Positions 44,963 to 53,873 of a stretch of 53,873 nucleotides of DNA are shown piece by piece. Position 1 is the first letter of the stretch. Every line of letters begins with the position of its first letter. The notes under the pieces were generated by a model. That model searched no databases. It worked only from the letters and a program-made list of their open reading frames with translations, and had not been told where the DNA came from. The DNA is from Candolleomyces eurysporus. Taxonomy: Eukaryota; Basidiomycota; Agaricomycetes; Agaricales; Psathyrellaceae. A program made the translations under genes and the position numbers. The stretch covers positions 1 to 53,873 of the forward strand of contig JANBPK010001234.1 in the NCBI GenBank assembly GCA_027579435.1. Reading direction: 5' to 3'.

Positions 44963-45574
44963 TCACTTCCTAAGGAAAAACGACACTAGCTGGAGATCCT
45001 GCTCTTCGATGTCACAAACTTCCCCATTTCGGGAGCTTTTGACGGCGAGGACATTGCCTGTCAATCTTCCGGAGTGCAATGGATGGACAGCATTATCAAG
45101 CAGAACATTACGTGGTGGCTGGGGGCAAGTCTGCTGATTGGTGGTCAGCGTAAGCATGAAGGGTTCCCATTGCATCGCCGACGGACCTCGCGTTTCCAAA
45201 AAAAGAAAGACCAGTGGAATGGCTCCTCAACGCTATCATCGGGAAAACGCCGGATGCAACTCCCAAGCTCGTTGAGCTCAACACAGCCCACACTGTTATC
45301 TCGGTCGTCTTCTAGATAACGTTCCACATACAAATCCAAACTTCTAGGGTTAGTTTCGTAGCCTGGATGAATTGGCACAGAAACAATGTGGACTTTGCTG
45401 GCCAAGCAAGCAAAGAGGCAGCATTTCTTGATGCCCAACACGTCGCCCTAAGCAAAAAGGTTCAGCGCGTTATCTCAGCACATGGAGCTTTTTCCTTACA
45501 CGCGCCGCTTCGTCCATTGCCCTGGAAGTCCCGATGATCTCTTCGTCCGTGACGGGTGCTTTGAAAGTTTCCAT
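44963..45574 (-). CDS. Hypothetical protein in the nested insertion
   Basis: The tentative exons are 45574-45500, 45447-45187 and about 45133-44963. The product begins METFKAPVTDEEIIGTSRA and includes LACLASKVHIVSVPIHPGYE, RSLDLYVERYLEDDRD and EEPFHWSFFFWKRE. It ends SRNGEVCDIEEQDLQLVSFF. All joins are GT/AG. I do not recognise a domain. A C-terminal GNVLAVKSS...VCDIEEQD pattern seems to occur in agaric hypothetical proteins, from memory only. Confidence 0.5.
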
Positions 45575-46418
45575 CGTGGCGCCCTTACGACTGGCAATGG
45601 TGAAGTGCGTGCTATAACAAATTAAATCTGGGACCGGAACGGTGGTTAAGGAGGCTAGAAAGGCATGTTATCAACATGCAGAACAGCGCCCTTTATCAAA
45701 AATATAAAATACTGATATCGTGGAATCTCGGGTACACGACCGTCTCTACAGAACGACCGAGATCCGATGAGCACCTCATGACTATTGTTCACGCACCTGG
45801 GTCTAAGCGCGAACTATGAACCATGCTTGCATTCTGTTTCAGGAATGCAATGGCAACTTCGTGAAGAGGCCCAGTCGCTCTGTCAAAGTAGGGCGGGTAC
45901 TGAGCCACTGTTTCGGTGCTGATGAGAGCGTCCGACTGGCTGGAGGATATGGTACATATTATGCAGGGAGCGCAATCGTCATGCGAGGCGCTGCAATCTT
46001 GTACGCCATGGTTTTTGCAGCGTCTCCTTCGGGTGGATCACACAAGAATATGTAGTGAGTGACTGAGGGTAGCAATCCCCTGCAACCGTTGAAGAAATCT
46101 GGATTGAAAAAAGCGTCATGGATACCATGGTCAACAGAACGAGTCGCGCAATAACCATAAAACTTGAGAAAGCACATCAAGCCGGACTGTCACATGAATA
46201 ACCGAGTGCCACGGACCGCGCCACACTTCCTTACGAGAAGCTTCTCAACCCTCATCCGCCATTAATGCAAATGATGTCGCTCTCATGTCGGAATCAGCGA
46301 CTACTTAAAGTCGGTAAGAATTCCCAGCCAATGGTGCTGAACCCAATGGCCAACATCCTTGGTGAACCTAGCGACAACGGCGTCTCAGCGGAAACCAGTG
46401 AGTTACGATTAATTTCTT
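45575..46418. other. Unassigned stretch inside the nested insertion
   Basis: Short frames on both strands (for example 45816-46055 plus) show no recognisable domain. It may hold the divergent promoters of the flanking genes. Confidence 0.4.
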
Positions 46419-47423
46419 ATGTACTATTCTGACTCTCCTCAAGCCAGTGGAAGACAATGGGACGATGTCCCGGAAGACCTTCAGCACCGTATCCTGAATA
46501 TGTTGTCTTTGACTGTTGTTTCACAGTTGGGAGCTACGTCGTGGAAGAATTACCGCCTTTCCAAGCGTCACGCGGCACACCGAGTTAACCAGGAACTAAC
46601 CCGCTTTCATCTTTCCTCAACGGGTTTCCTCGAAGCCATGCAATTGTCCAACTCTCTGGTATCTGGCTCAGTTGGTCTTCGTGTTGTTGAACCGAATCCT
46701 TCGCTGCCTGGCGATCTGGACGTTTATTCACCTCGCGGCAGTTTACACATCATGGAGGATTATCTCCTCAACCACACCATGTATCGTCTCGTGGCTGTGG
46801 CCCCCCCGGGGAGGAGCACGTATACGGAGTACACTGTGGGACGAATTGACGAGAGCGGTGTGTAATTCAGCCTCTATCCTTTTATTGCTGCTTGACATAT
46901 TTCAGGAATCCACGAGGTCAGATTCTATGTACACTCGGTGCATGGTACCATTATCAACCTCATTGAGGCATTCCTCCGATCCGCGCCCACGGCCGTCGCC
47001 CTTTTCCATTCCACGTTCGTCATGAACTACTTCACGTATAACGCTATTGTTTGCCTTTATCCTCGTATGACTCAACGTTGGCGCGGTCTCCTCAATTCCT
47101 ATCGCTACCACGAAACGAACAAAGTCAATGCCTGCATGACGAAGTATGCAAAGCGCGGTTTCTTCACCGTACTCGCGGGGAGGGAGTGGAAACGGAGCCA
47201 TCGCTGCGGAGAATATGGCTATTGTGGGCTGACGCTCCGGAGCATTCAAGACAAGTATACGATGCGTTTCTCATTGATGGAAGACTTGAACGCGACGGGG
47301 GAGCTGTTGGATGCGGATATGGTGTGGCGGTTGGCGTGCAGGTTCAGATGCCGAAAGGTGGATGAATACGATCCTACGTCAGGATATGTGTGTTCTGGAA
47401 TGGGGTGTAGGCTTGGTAAGTAG
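46419..47423 (+). CDS. F-box-like protein with GS...DLD motif, copy 2
   Basis: Exons 46419-46857 and 46906-47423 encode about 318 aa. The F-box is WDDVPEDLQHRILNMLSLTV followed by TSWKNYRLSKRHAAHRVNQE. Next comes SGSVGLRVVEPNPSLPGDLD, then VRFYVHSVHGTIINLIEAFL, HSTFVMNYFTYNAIVCLYP and RCGEYGYCGLTLRSI. The GS-(x)14-DLD arrangement resembles the start of a nucleotidyltransferase fold, which is an inference. The last codons overlap a possible donor (ggtaagtag), so another exon could follow. It is transcribed away from copy 1. Confidence 0.7.
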
Positions 47424-47687
47424 TAGCGTTCCTCACCATACAGGAGCACAGCTGACCACCGAGCATGGGAATTAGAGAAATCCATCTTACACATGCTCTC
47501 CGAATGAATACTTATTGGATAGGATAGGAAGTGTAAATCAACCTGACTGTTGTATTAAGACACCGTATAATGCATTCTGCATATGGCTTCGTGACATCGA
47601 TGAACGTTGAGGCTCCTTTGGAAAACCCAGCAAGGCAAAATGCCTCGGAAAACTGCCGTGCGAAGCATCGGCCCACTTACAACAGGT

Positions 47688-49405
47688 ACAGAAGTGGTGA
47701 TAACCACCGACTTCTTAGGGTTCAGGAAAAGTCCATTCGCCCGGCAAGCATCCAATATTTTCCGAACGACAACACCATGTGCCTGAATTGAGTCAGACCA
47801 CCCTATGCAGTCATCAACGAAGACGTGGCATATTTTACGGATATGTTCACACAATGCCGTAGCCATCCGCCGTTGGTGGATGCTCGGCGCATTCTTGAAC
47901 CCCATTGGCATAACCACCCAATCAAACGCACCAACAGGCGTATTCATCGCAAACAAGTGACGGTCATCAGGATGAACACAAGTCTGAAAGAAGGAGTTCG
48001 TCATATCAAATTTACACCAATATCTCCCTTTACTACAGTCGGAGAAAATATCCGGAATGTTGGGCAGTGGGTAAGAATCTGCTACCACGTTCGCATTCAA
48101 CTTCCGGTAGTCCACCACCAGCCTAGGATCTGCAGCAGGGTCCGCTTTAGGTACAAGAAAAGCAGGAGAAGAATGTTGCGACGAAGAAGGGACGATTCTC
48201 CCGGCCGCAATATGTTCGCCAATTAACTTAGTCCATGCCTCCCGGTATTTACGCGGGGATGGGTAAGACCGGGAGTCGAGCGTTACCGAGGAGTCTTTTA
48301 GTTTGACAGAACAGAAATCGTGGTCGGGGAGCTTGTCCACTGAGGGTACGGGACCGAAAACGTCCGCGTACTCCCTCATGATTTGCTTATGCAGTTCGGC
48401 CATCTGCTGCTCCTCATTGAGTACCAAAATACGTGTTGTGAGGGCAGCCACAGCGCCAGCTCTGACCTCGCGGGACGGTGAGCTAAGATTCCGGCGCCAG
48501 ACTACAGCACGGAGCTCCATCAACATATTCCGAAAGTTACGTTTAAGTGTCCCGAGGTCCTTACGTGTCAATCGGGGACATTCAAACGTCTGCGCCCGTT
48601 TAGGACGCCCCGGGCAGAGTAAATCATACTGGGAGGACTTACAGATTGCAGAGCGATTCTCAAAATCCATCACGATTCGGTTTGAGGAGAGCCACGGTAA
48701 GCCCAAAATAACATCACAATTTTCCAGAAGGCGGGGTACAATTACAGCCGTGATTTCTTTTGCAGACCAGCGATTATCAAGGGAAGAAAGCATGAGAGAA
48801 ACACCTTGAGTATAAACAATGTCTTTCTTCGATTTCAAGATTTCGAACGAATCCGGAAGTTCAGGGATCGCTACGTTGATGTGGATGGGGCGCGATAGTT
48901 GGAACCGTCGGAGGCCATGTCGCGAGACAAAAGCGTCACTAATGAGCACTAGTTGTGAGCCGCAATCCAAGAGACAGTGAGCAGGCAAAGAAGGGACGCT
49001 GTCGCCATCCCAGGCAAGACCATCCCAATGTAGCGATGGGGAAGAAAGACGTTTTGAAGAACTCACGTCGGAAGACGAGTCATACTCGACGGCATCAGCA
49101 AGGGCGGCCACGTCCACTTCCTCTACGTCTTCGTCGACTTCGGCGATCGTCGCCGCGGCAACGCCCTTTCCTTTATCTTTAGCAGAAGCCGTAGTCGTGG
49201 GGACCTTCGTCCTGGAATTGAAGGTTTTCCCCCTCTTCGCAGCAGCAGACCTGGCGTCCGCGAGAGTGAGCCGTTGGTACTTGGCTCCGTCCGGGTATCC
49301 TGCAGAGCAACTGTCGCTTCGGTGACCGATGTAAAACTCGCGACAGGTGTAGCATCCCTCGTGTTCGTTCAACAGTTGACGCTCTTCCTGCATGAGAGAG
49401 GGGGG
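47688..49405 (-). CDS. pol: Pol, first part: zinc knuckle, protease, reverse transcriptase N-terminal half
   Basis: After the zinc knuckle comes an aspartic-protease region HCLLDCGSQLVLISDAFV (DCG instead of the usual DSG/DTG), with ENCDVILGLPWLSSNRIVMD downstream. Reverse transcriptase has PSSSQHSSPAFLVPKADPAA, VVDYRKLNANVV, MPMGFKNAPS and the catalytic CHVFVDDCIGWSD (FVDD box). The frame is intact up to ITTSVPV, where the nested insertion begins. Confidence 0.85.
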
Positions 49406-49406
49406 N

Positions 49407-50405
49407 CCTCTGCCTGGAGCTGTCGGTACCCGAGGTGGACGAGTTTCCCCCGCGTTGGCGGTTACCTCCGCCCCTAGAGTTGGACCCACCCGAAACGGAG
49501 TGACCCTCGTCGTTCTTGATGGACTTCCAGAAAGCGACTTCAGTACGGATGGAGCGGTCCTCGGTACCCAAGGCGTCGGACCAGCCTTTGAGGGAATCGA
49601 TGGACCGGACACGTTCAAGATCGGCACGGGAGCGAAGATGAGGGTCCATAAGCGAATAAATGAGACGCCTGACGTCTTTGTCGGACATTTCGTCAGGAGT
49701 GTTCTTCAACAGTAGGCTCTGCGAGTAGAAATCGTTGTACCACTCCTTGAAGGGACGACGATTCTGCCTCATCACCCTAAGCCTGGAGTCCAACTGCTGA
49801 GACCAGTGGGTCTCTAGCCATTGAGAGCGAAATTCGACCATAAACTCGTCGAACTTGAGCGCTTCCAGCGTAACTCGGTTGCAGTCCACCCAGTGTATCA
49901 TCCGGTCGTCATGGAACGAGGAATTCAGAACTCGCTTAACCTGATCCTCCTCCTTAACACCTTTATCGGAAAAGAAATTCCGACAGGCATTTTCGAACCG
50001 CCGAGCGAGCTCAGGGTCGATGTCGCCTGGTTTCAGGGTAGGAGGGGACTTGGAAGAAATTTCCAAGGTAGCTAAGTTCTTGTTTTCCTTGTTCATACTG
50101 GAGGAGATAACGGCGATGGGGCTAGACGAGGCGTCCGAGGAGCTATCGGAGCTAGAACTGGGCGAGAAGCGAACAGCGGTGGAAGGGGAATTCGGAGGTG
50201 TCTGGAATGGTGACGACGTTAAAGGCGGGAGCGAGGAAGGTGAGGAATCGGGGTTGTGTGATTGGGGCGAGTTTGGCGGGACAGGAGGAAGGACGATATT
50301 CGCCGCCTGAGCTCTGGTGCGCGTCAGGGTGATGTTTTTTCTAAAGGAAATATACACAGCGGGTGAGTATATGCCCGCTGAGGACGCGATATACTTCACT
50401 GACAA
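49407..50405 (-). CDS. gag: Gag part of the gypsy polyprotein
   Basis: The N-terminal 100 residues are Ser/Pro-rich. The capsid-like region has RFENACRNFFSDKGVKEEDQ, WLETHWSQQLDSRLRVMRQN, FKEWYNDFYSQSLLLKNTPD and SLKGWSDALGTEDRS, followed by a Gly/Arg/Ser-rich nucleocapsid region. The frame runs to the N at 49406 and then switches. The zinc knuckle (CYTCREFYIGHRSDSC, CCHC) is read in the next frame, so gag and pol were probably one frame, with the base count at the N wrong or mutated. Confidence 0.8.
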
Positions 50406-50558
50406 AGGGCGGGTTATTCAGTGACCGGTCAGAGGTCCTGAGGGTTTGGTATGCGGTCGTTGACCTACGCGATACCCGTTGACGTTAATCACTAGTGTAT
50501 GCGGTTATAAAACCACGCGATACACTTACGAAGATCTCTGGGGACTCAAAAAAAAAAG

Positions 50559-50752
50559 TGTAAGACAGCGCCGGCTGTCGACACTCAAAGCGAGGAGAAC
50601 TGAGTTGAGAGAGCTTTGATTTGAAGAACGGGAAAAGAAGAGATACAGACGATGAGATAATGAGTCGTCTTATATATGGAGCATACGTCGGAGAATGAAA
50701 CGAGCCTTCCAGAACGGGAAAACCCATGTCCAAAGTAGTAAGGAACCTTACA
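50559..50752 (-). repeat. Right LTR (5' LTR of the element), 194 bp
   Basis: Begins tgtaagacagcgccggctgt and ends ccttaca, giving TG...CA termini with short inverted tgtaag/cttaca ends. It is followed by CTTGC, the target duplication. Confidence 0.92.
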
Positions 50753-51676
50753 CTTGCACCGAAGCAGACAAGAGCTGACTTTGTGTTGACAACATCCTGT
50801 ATGCAACTGTCACTGGAAAACGAGAAGCAGTCTAGTAAGGTCAACGTGTATCGTATCATTACATTGATAGTGAAGTCCCCTACTAAAAATACTTCGGGGC
50901 CATGTTCTCAATGCTGAAGAAGGGTGAACCCAATCGGGTTTGTCTTGGGATTTCCTGAACAAAGTGAAGAGGAATAGTCGCGAAACAGCAGAGTATCGGA
51001 TTCAAGCCAATGCAAAAGGATCGATAGGGAAATGAGGTCGGTCCCAAGCATCCCCAAGCCACCAGCGAGAGTTCAGCATGTTATGTGTCATGCTGGAGTT
51101 GTCAAACGAGGATGTGGAGGTGATGCCAATGTCGAAGAGATGAGGTGTCGGCTCTAGTACTGCGGACGGCTGGGATTTATCCGAAAACACGGAACAGACC
51201 GCTGCTTGTTGATCCACACGGCTCGACGGTTCAGTGTCAACGCTTCGGTCCCATGGCCAGTACCACAGGATGAGTCTTTCTCGTTGAAACTTGAAAGTCC
51301 AAATTAATGAACACGACTTACCGTCGCGTGACGTCACGCGCGGGTCTGCACTTTGTCATTGCCTACGCGTTGAATTGCTCTGTGAGTGGGAGAGTGGAGC
51401 TCTGCATTGAAACCCCACCTAATTGGAACCTTGTGTATTTACTACCTACTACTTCCAGCGTTTCATTTTTTAATCAAGTTCCAGACCGTGCAGAGGGAGA
51501 GGACCTGGAGGAATCTTCACACGAGTCGCCATCATTTGGTAAAAGGCGGCCGCCGATACGCTCAATGAGTGCTGATTCACAGCCACGCTGGATATATCTC
51601 CGAGCACCTGCATGCGCAAGATGGTCAAGTCTCACGAACCACCCTCTTGACCTCAATCCACCTCGACCGACCAGCC
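50753..51676. other. Right flank of the retrotransposon, no recognised gene
   Basis: It begins with the CTTGC duplication. A minus-strand frame (51002-51337) is open but unrecognised. The rest is probably the former upstream region of the P450 fragment. Confidence 0.4.
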
Positions 51677-51870
51677 ATGGTGGACATCCCACCGGGGATC
51701 ATCTACCTGGCTCAGCGCCTCCCAAAGCTTGCCGCACCACCCATTCTTACGTACCTAGCATACTTACTGGCCGAGTCCCATCTCGACATTGAACTGCCTA
51801 CCTGGCTTCTTCGCTCAGCGGTCGTCCTCAGCCTGCCGGTCGCATTCACTGTCAAAGTTCAATGGCAAAT
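51677..51870 (+). pseudogene. Cytochrome P450, N-terminal anchor fragment
   Basis: ATG at 51677 opens VDIPPGIIYLAQRLPKLAAP, then ILTYLAYLLAESHLDIELPT and WLLRSAVVLSLPVAFTVKVQ. A Pro-rich start followed by two hydrophobic segments is typical of the membrane-anchor exon of basidiomycete P450s (CYP63-like from memory). After about 51870 the sequence becomes the antisense of the P-loop gene and P450 similarity stops. No heme-binding region is present. Confidence 0.5.
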
Positions 51871-53873
51871 TTTGTCGCCTTTGAGCCCAATCCAGAGCAG
51901 GTCGATGCCAGCCTGGTTAGGGGCGCAGAGAACACCGATTCCGTTTGAAAGGAGAGCGCAGAGGAACTTGGTGCTGATGACCTTGTAATCTTGGACCTGG
52001 ATGAGGTGGTTGCACCACAGGCGACAGTCTGCGAACGCATGTTGGAATTCAACCGTACCGCCGCCAACGGATGGCTTCATGCTTTCCAATTTCTGGTGAT
52101 AGCCGGTGGGGAGGAGGTTCTTCATGAAATCCATGATGAAGACGACACTGTGGCGATACGGATCCCATGGCCTTCGGTTTTGCACGTTGCCCGGAAAAGC
52201 CTTGACCACAACCGCATCCCTCGCGGCCATCCAGATCAGGCCCATGACAAATTCTCCCCTATCCCCTTGGTGGATTCCCCAAGTGTCGAGATTTGCTGCA
52301 ATGATCTCCAAAACCTCCTCCCAACGGCAAAAATAATGAAGGTGCTCGAAAGCCGCCTCCGCCAACAGAGGCTCTGAAGGGGCGATTGTCACCATCCGGA
52401 GGCGAGAGTCTGCATAGGCGCAATATCGCATGTGATTTTCCACCAAGCTATGTTCGAGATCTTCCTGCCTCTCGTTTCTTGGCCGGAATTCGACAGCAAA
52501 ACGCGCGGCCAGGCAAGCCAACACGTTGGTTATTTTACGGGCGGAAGGGGGGGCCAACTTGCTACGTGCGAAGTCGAGCAACGCGTTTTGGAGGTCAGGA
52601 AAGCCTGTATCCCATCTCGTACCAAAGCTACTGGATGATCAGCCAACAAACATGGTGAAGCAGAAGTCGGAACTTGAACTTACATTGGGCGTCCCAGATG
52701 GGAAATGTATTCTGTGGTAGTCACGTGCTTCAGGGTAAGAGGGTTATCGAGGGGACGGGCAAGCTGATTGAATCCGAGCTCTGTGATGGGGGGAAACATG
52801 ACCCTTTCCTTGTTTGCCAAACGGGAGGATGGATTGTGCTGCGGCTCCGGAGAAATAAGCCTGTATTTTCCTGAAGTTGATAGATAGAGCCCCATGATGT
52901 TGAGTTGCAGGACTGAGCGTAAGCCTTTACGAATCTGCGAAAACATCGTGACCCCCTGCCTAGCTCTTGAGGTTTCACTAGATAAAGATTTATCGAGTCT
53001 GATCTGGCTCGCCGGAGCTTTGCTGGAGGTTAATCCACCGAGGGAGCCCCTGGGTGGGGAATTACTGGGTGTTGATGTCGGCGGAACATTGCTCGGGGGG
53101 AATGCACCTGAGGAAGGTATTCTAGGTGAAGAATTGCTGCGCATGATAGGGTTCGCCCCTAGTTCATGAGCCTCGTCGAAGGAAAGAACAGCAATGGCAC
53201 CCTCGCATTTGGCAACGAACGACACTGCTGTAGCCCTGATGTCTTGGTTGGATTCAAGACTGGGGGCCTGACCGCCTGCTTTGATGAGGGCGTTTTCGAA
53301 CTGGTGCACGATCAGCTCTCTAACGACGCTGATCAGAATGGAGGAGCAAACCTTGGTGGCCGATTCAACGACGTTCACATAAAAGCTCGTTCGGTAAGCT
53401 GGGGGAGTTTTGAAATCTCCGCCATCGTTCATAAGTTCTGAAAAAGTGGTATACACTTTTGTCGGATCGTCCGACCGACGCTCACGCAAGATGGTCGCTA
53501 TTCGATCTTCGGCTGTGTGGAACAGAGCCTGAAGGAAAGCCACCACAGCAATATTAAGGTCCTGCTCGGTTGAGCTATCCCTGAGAAGCCAGTTTCGCAT
53601 CTCACGATCCGGGGGCGGATAGCCTGCATGAATGGTCAGTACTGATGTTCGAAAATGATAGAAGGATGGGAAACTACAAACCATCGGAATCGTCACGACG
53701 CAGACATAGGGGAATGACGAAACAGTGCTTCCTTCCCAATTGATCTACGACCCTCGACTTTCCAGTACCAGAAGAGTTGACGATGGGTGCTAGGTTTGCA
53801 TAGGGGGCGCCTTCAGCATCACCCAATTCCTGAGTCCATTTAAGATAGTTTTGTAAAACTGCGAACAAGGTTT
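51859..53873 (-). CDS. P-loop ATPase-like protein (SGTGKSR family), runs off right edge, 3' end truncated
   Basis: Exons: 53873-53682 (partial), 53623-52684 and 52630-51859. Walker A is NSSGTGKSRVVDQLG, followed by FVIPLCLR and YPPPDREMRNWLL. Walker B is GAIAVLSFDEAHELG. A Ser/Pro-rich insert (PPSNVPPTSTPSNSPPRGSL) precedes the second half (RLDKSLSSETSRARQG, LGRPISFGTRWDTGFPDLQN, LLDFARSKLAPPSARKITNV). The family is common in agaric genomes and of unknown function; a link to Crinkler-type effectors is possible but unverified. The reading stops at 51859, where a P450 relic starts on the other strand, so the C-terminus is probably lost. Confidence 0.65.

Larger units (their letters stand above)
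43011..47682. mobile_element. 4,672-bp nested insertion carrying F-box-like genes
   Basis: It splits the reverse transcriptase. Direct repeats CAGGT (ACCTG on the minus strand) lie at 43006-43010 and 47683-47687. Taking out the insertion and one repeat makes the polyprotein frame continuous, which fixes the ends. The plus-strand left end is gcgttgcacatcttgaacgt and the right end gcatcggcccacttacaa. The right terminus is shared with the 377-bp element at 36171. No transposase, replicase or reverse transcriptase is recognised inside. The four gene models within keep introns, so this is not a retrocopy. Confidence 0.85.
40344..50752 (-). mobile_element. Ty3/gypsy chromovirus LTR retrotransposon (split by a nested insertion)
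   Basis: This is a complete element on the minus strand with two 194-bp LTRs and target duplication CTTGC. Gag, protease, reverse transcriptase, RNase H, integrase and a C-terminal chromodomain occur in the chromovirus order. Just inside the left LTR the minus strand has a polypurine tract (agaggaggggtgag). No clear tRNA primer-binding site follows the right LTR: the leader begins with a T-run and gagtcccc. The reverse transcriptase is interrupted by a 4,672-bp insertion (43011-47682). Without it the element is about 5.7 kb, a normal size. Confidence 0.92.

Noticed and set aside
43011..47682. Helitron identity for the nested insertion
   Set aside because: Helitrons insert without target duplication between A and T and end in CTRR; here there is a clear 5-bp duplication and no Rep/helicase gene.
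51569..51988. Single 139-codon plus-strand gene including the P450 anchor
   Set aside because: Only 51677-51870 looks like P450; the remainder is antisense to a well-supported P-loop exon.
1..53873. tRNA genes, rRNA, CRISPR arrays and riboswitches
   Set aside because: None were recognised on either strand by eye; CRISPR is not expected in a fungal genome. A tRNA scan was not possible here.

Overview
The window looks like nuclear DNA of a mushroom-forming basidiomycete (Agaricomycetes). Genes are split by many short introns of about 50-65 bp. The gene families are typical of agarics: NACHT-WD40 NLR-like proteins, a large MYND-finger paralog family, a DUF6697 protein, F-box-like proteins, a chromodomain Ty3/gypsy retrotransposon and a P-loop 'SGTGKSR' ATPase family. 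All family calls come from reading motifs in the translations; no database search was run.

Layout. 1-11.4 kb is a segmental duplication in two diverged copies (A about 1-4.0 kb, B about 8.5-11.4 kb). Each copy carries an NLR-like gene on the minus strand and a decayed, unrecognised minus-strand gene upstream of it. Copy A is cut by the window edge; copy B keeps a NACHT domain and two almost identical WD40 repeats. A decayed SEC63 gene (4.0-5.7 kb) lies between the copies. 11.7-17.1 kb holds three tandem five-exon SDR/NmrA-like genes with matching TATA promoters. 18.6-35.2 kb is a cluster of MYND-finger paralogs on both strands (five apparently complete, two decayed). Mitochondrial malate dehydrogenase, an alpha/beta-hydrolase and cyclin C (Mediator kinase module) lie among them. 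A second alpha/beta-hydrolase (35.8-37.2 kb) is broken by a 377-bp insertion with a 5-bp target-site duplication. A DUF6697 gene (37.6-39.1 kb) and a CCT2 chaperonin fragment follow.

40.3-50.8 kb is a young Ty3/gypsy chromovirus on the minus strand: 194-bp LTRs differing at one base, 5-bp target duplication CTTGC. Its reverse transcriptase is split by a 4,672-bp nested insertion (43,011-47,682) with its own 5-bp duplication. That insertion carries intron-containing F-box-like genes and shares one terminal sequence with the small insertion in the hydrolase. This nested cargo-bearing insertion is the strongest candidate for something new. The right end has a truncated P-loop ATPase gene running off the window and, at its broken 3' end, an antisense cytochrome P450 N-terminal fragment.

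Housekeeping genes (MDH, cyclin C) look intact. Around them, expanded families, relics and mobile DNA suggest a fast-evolving accessory region. Seven single N bases, mostly next to homopolymers, mark unresolved assembly positions; two coincide exactly with frame switches in the retrotransposon.
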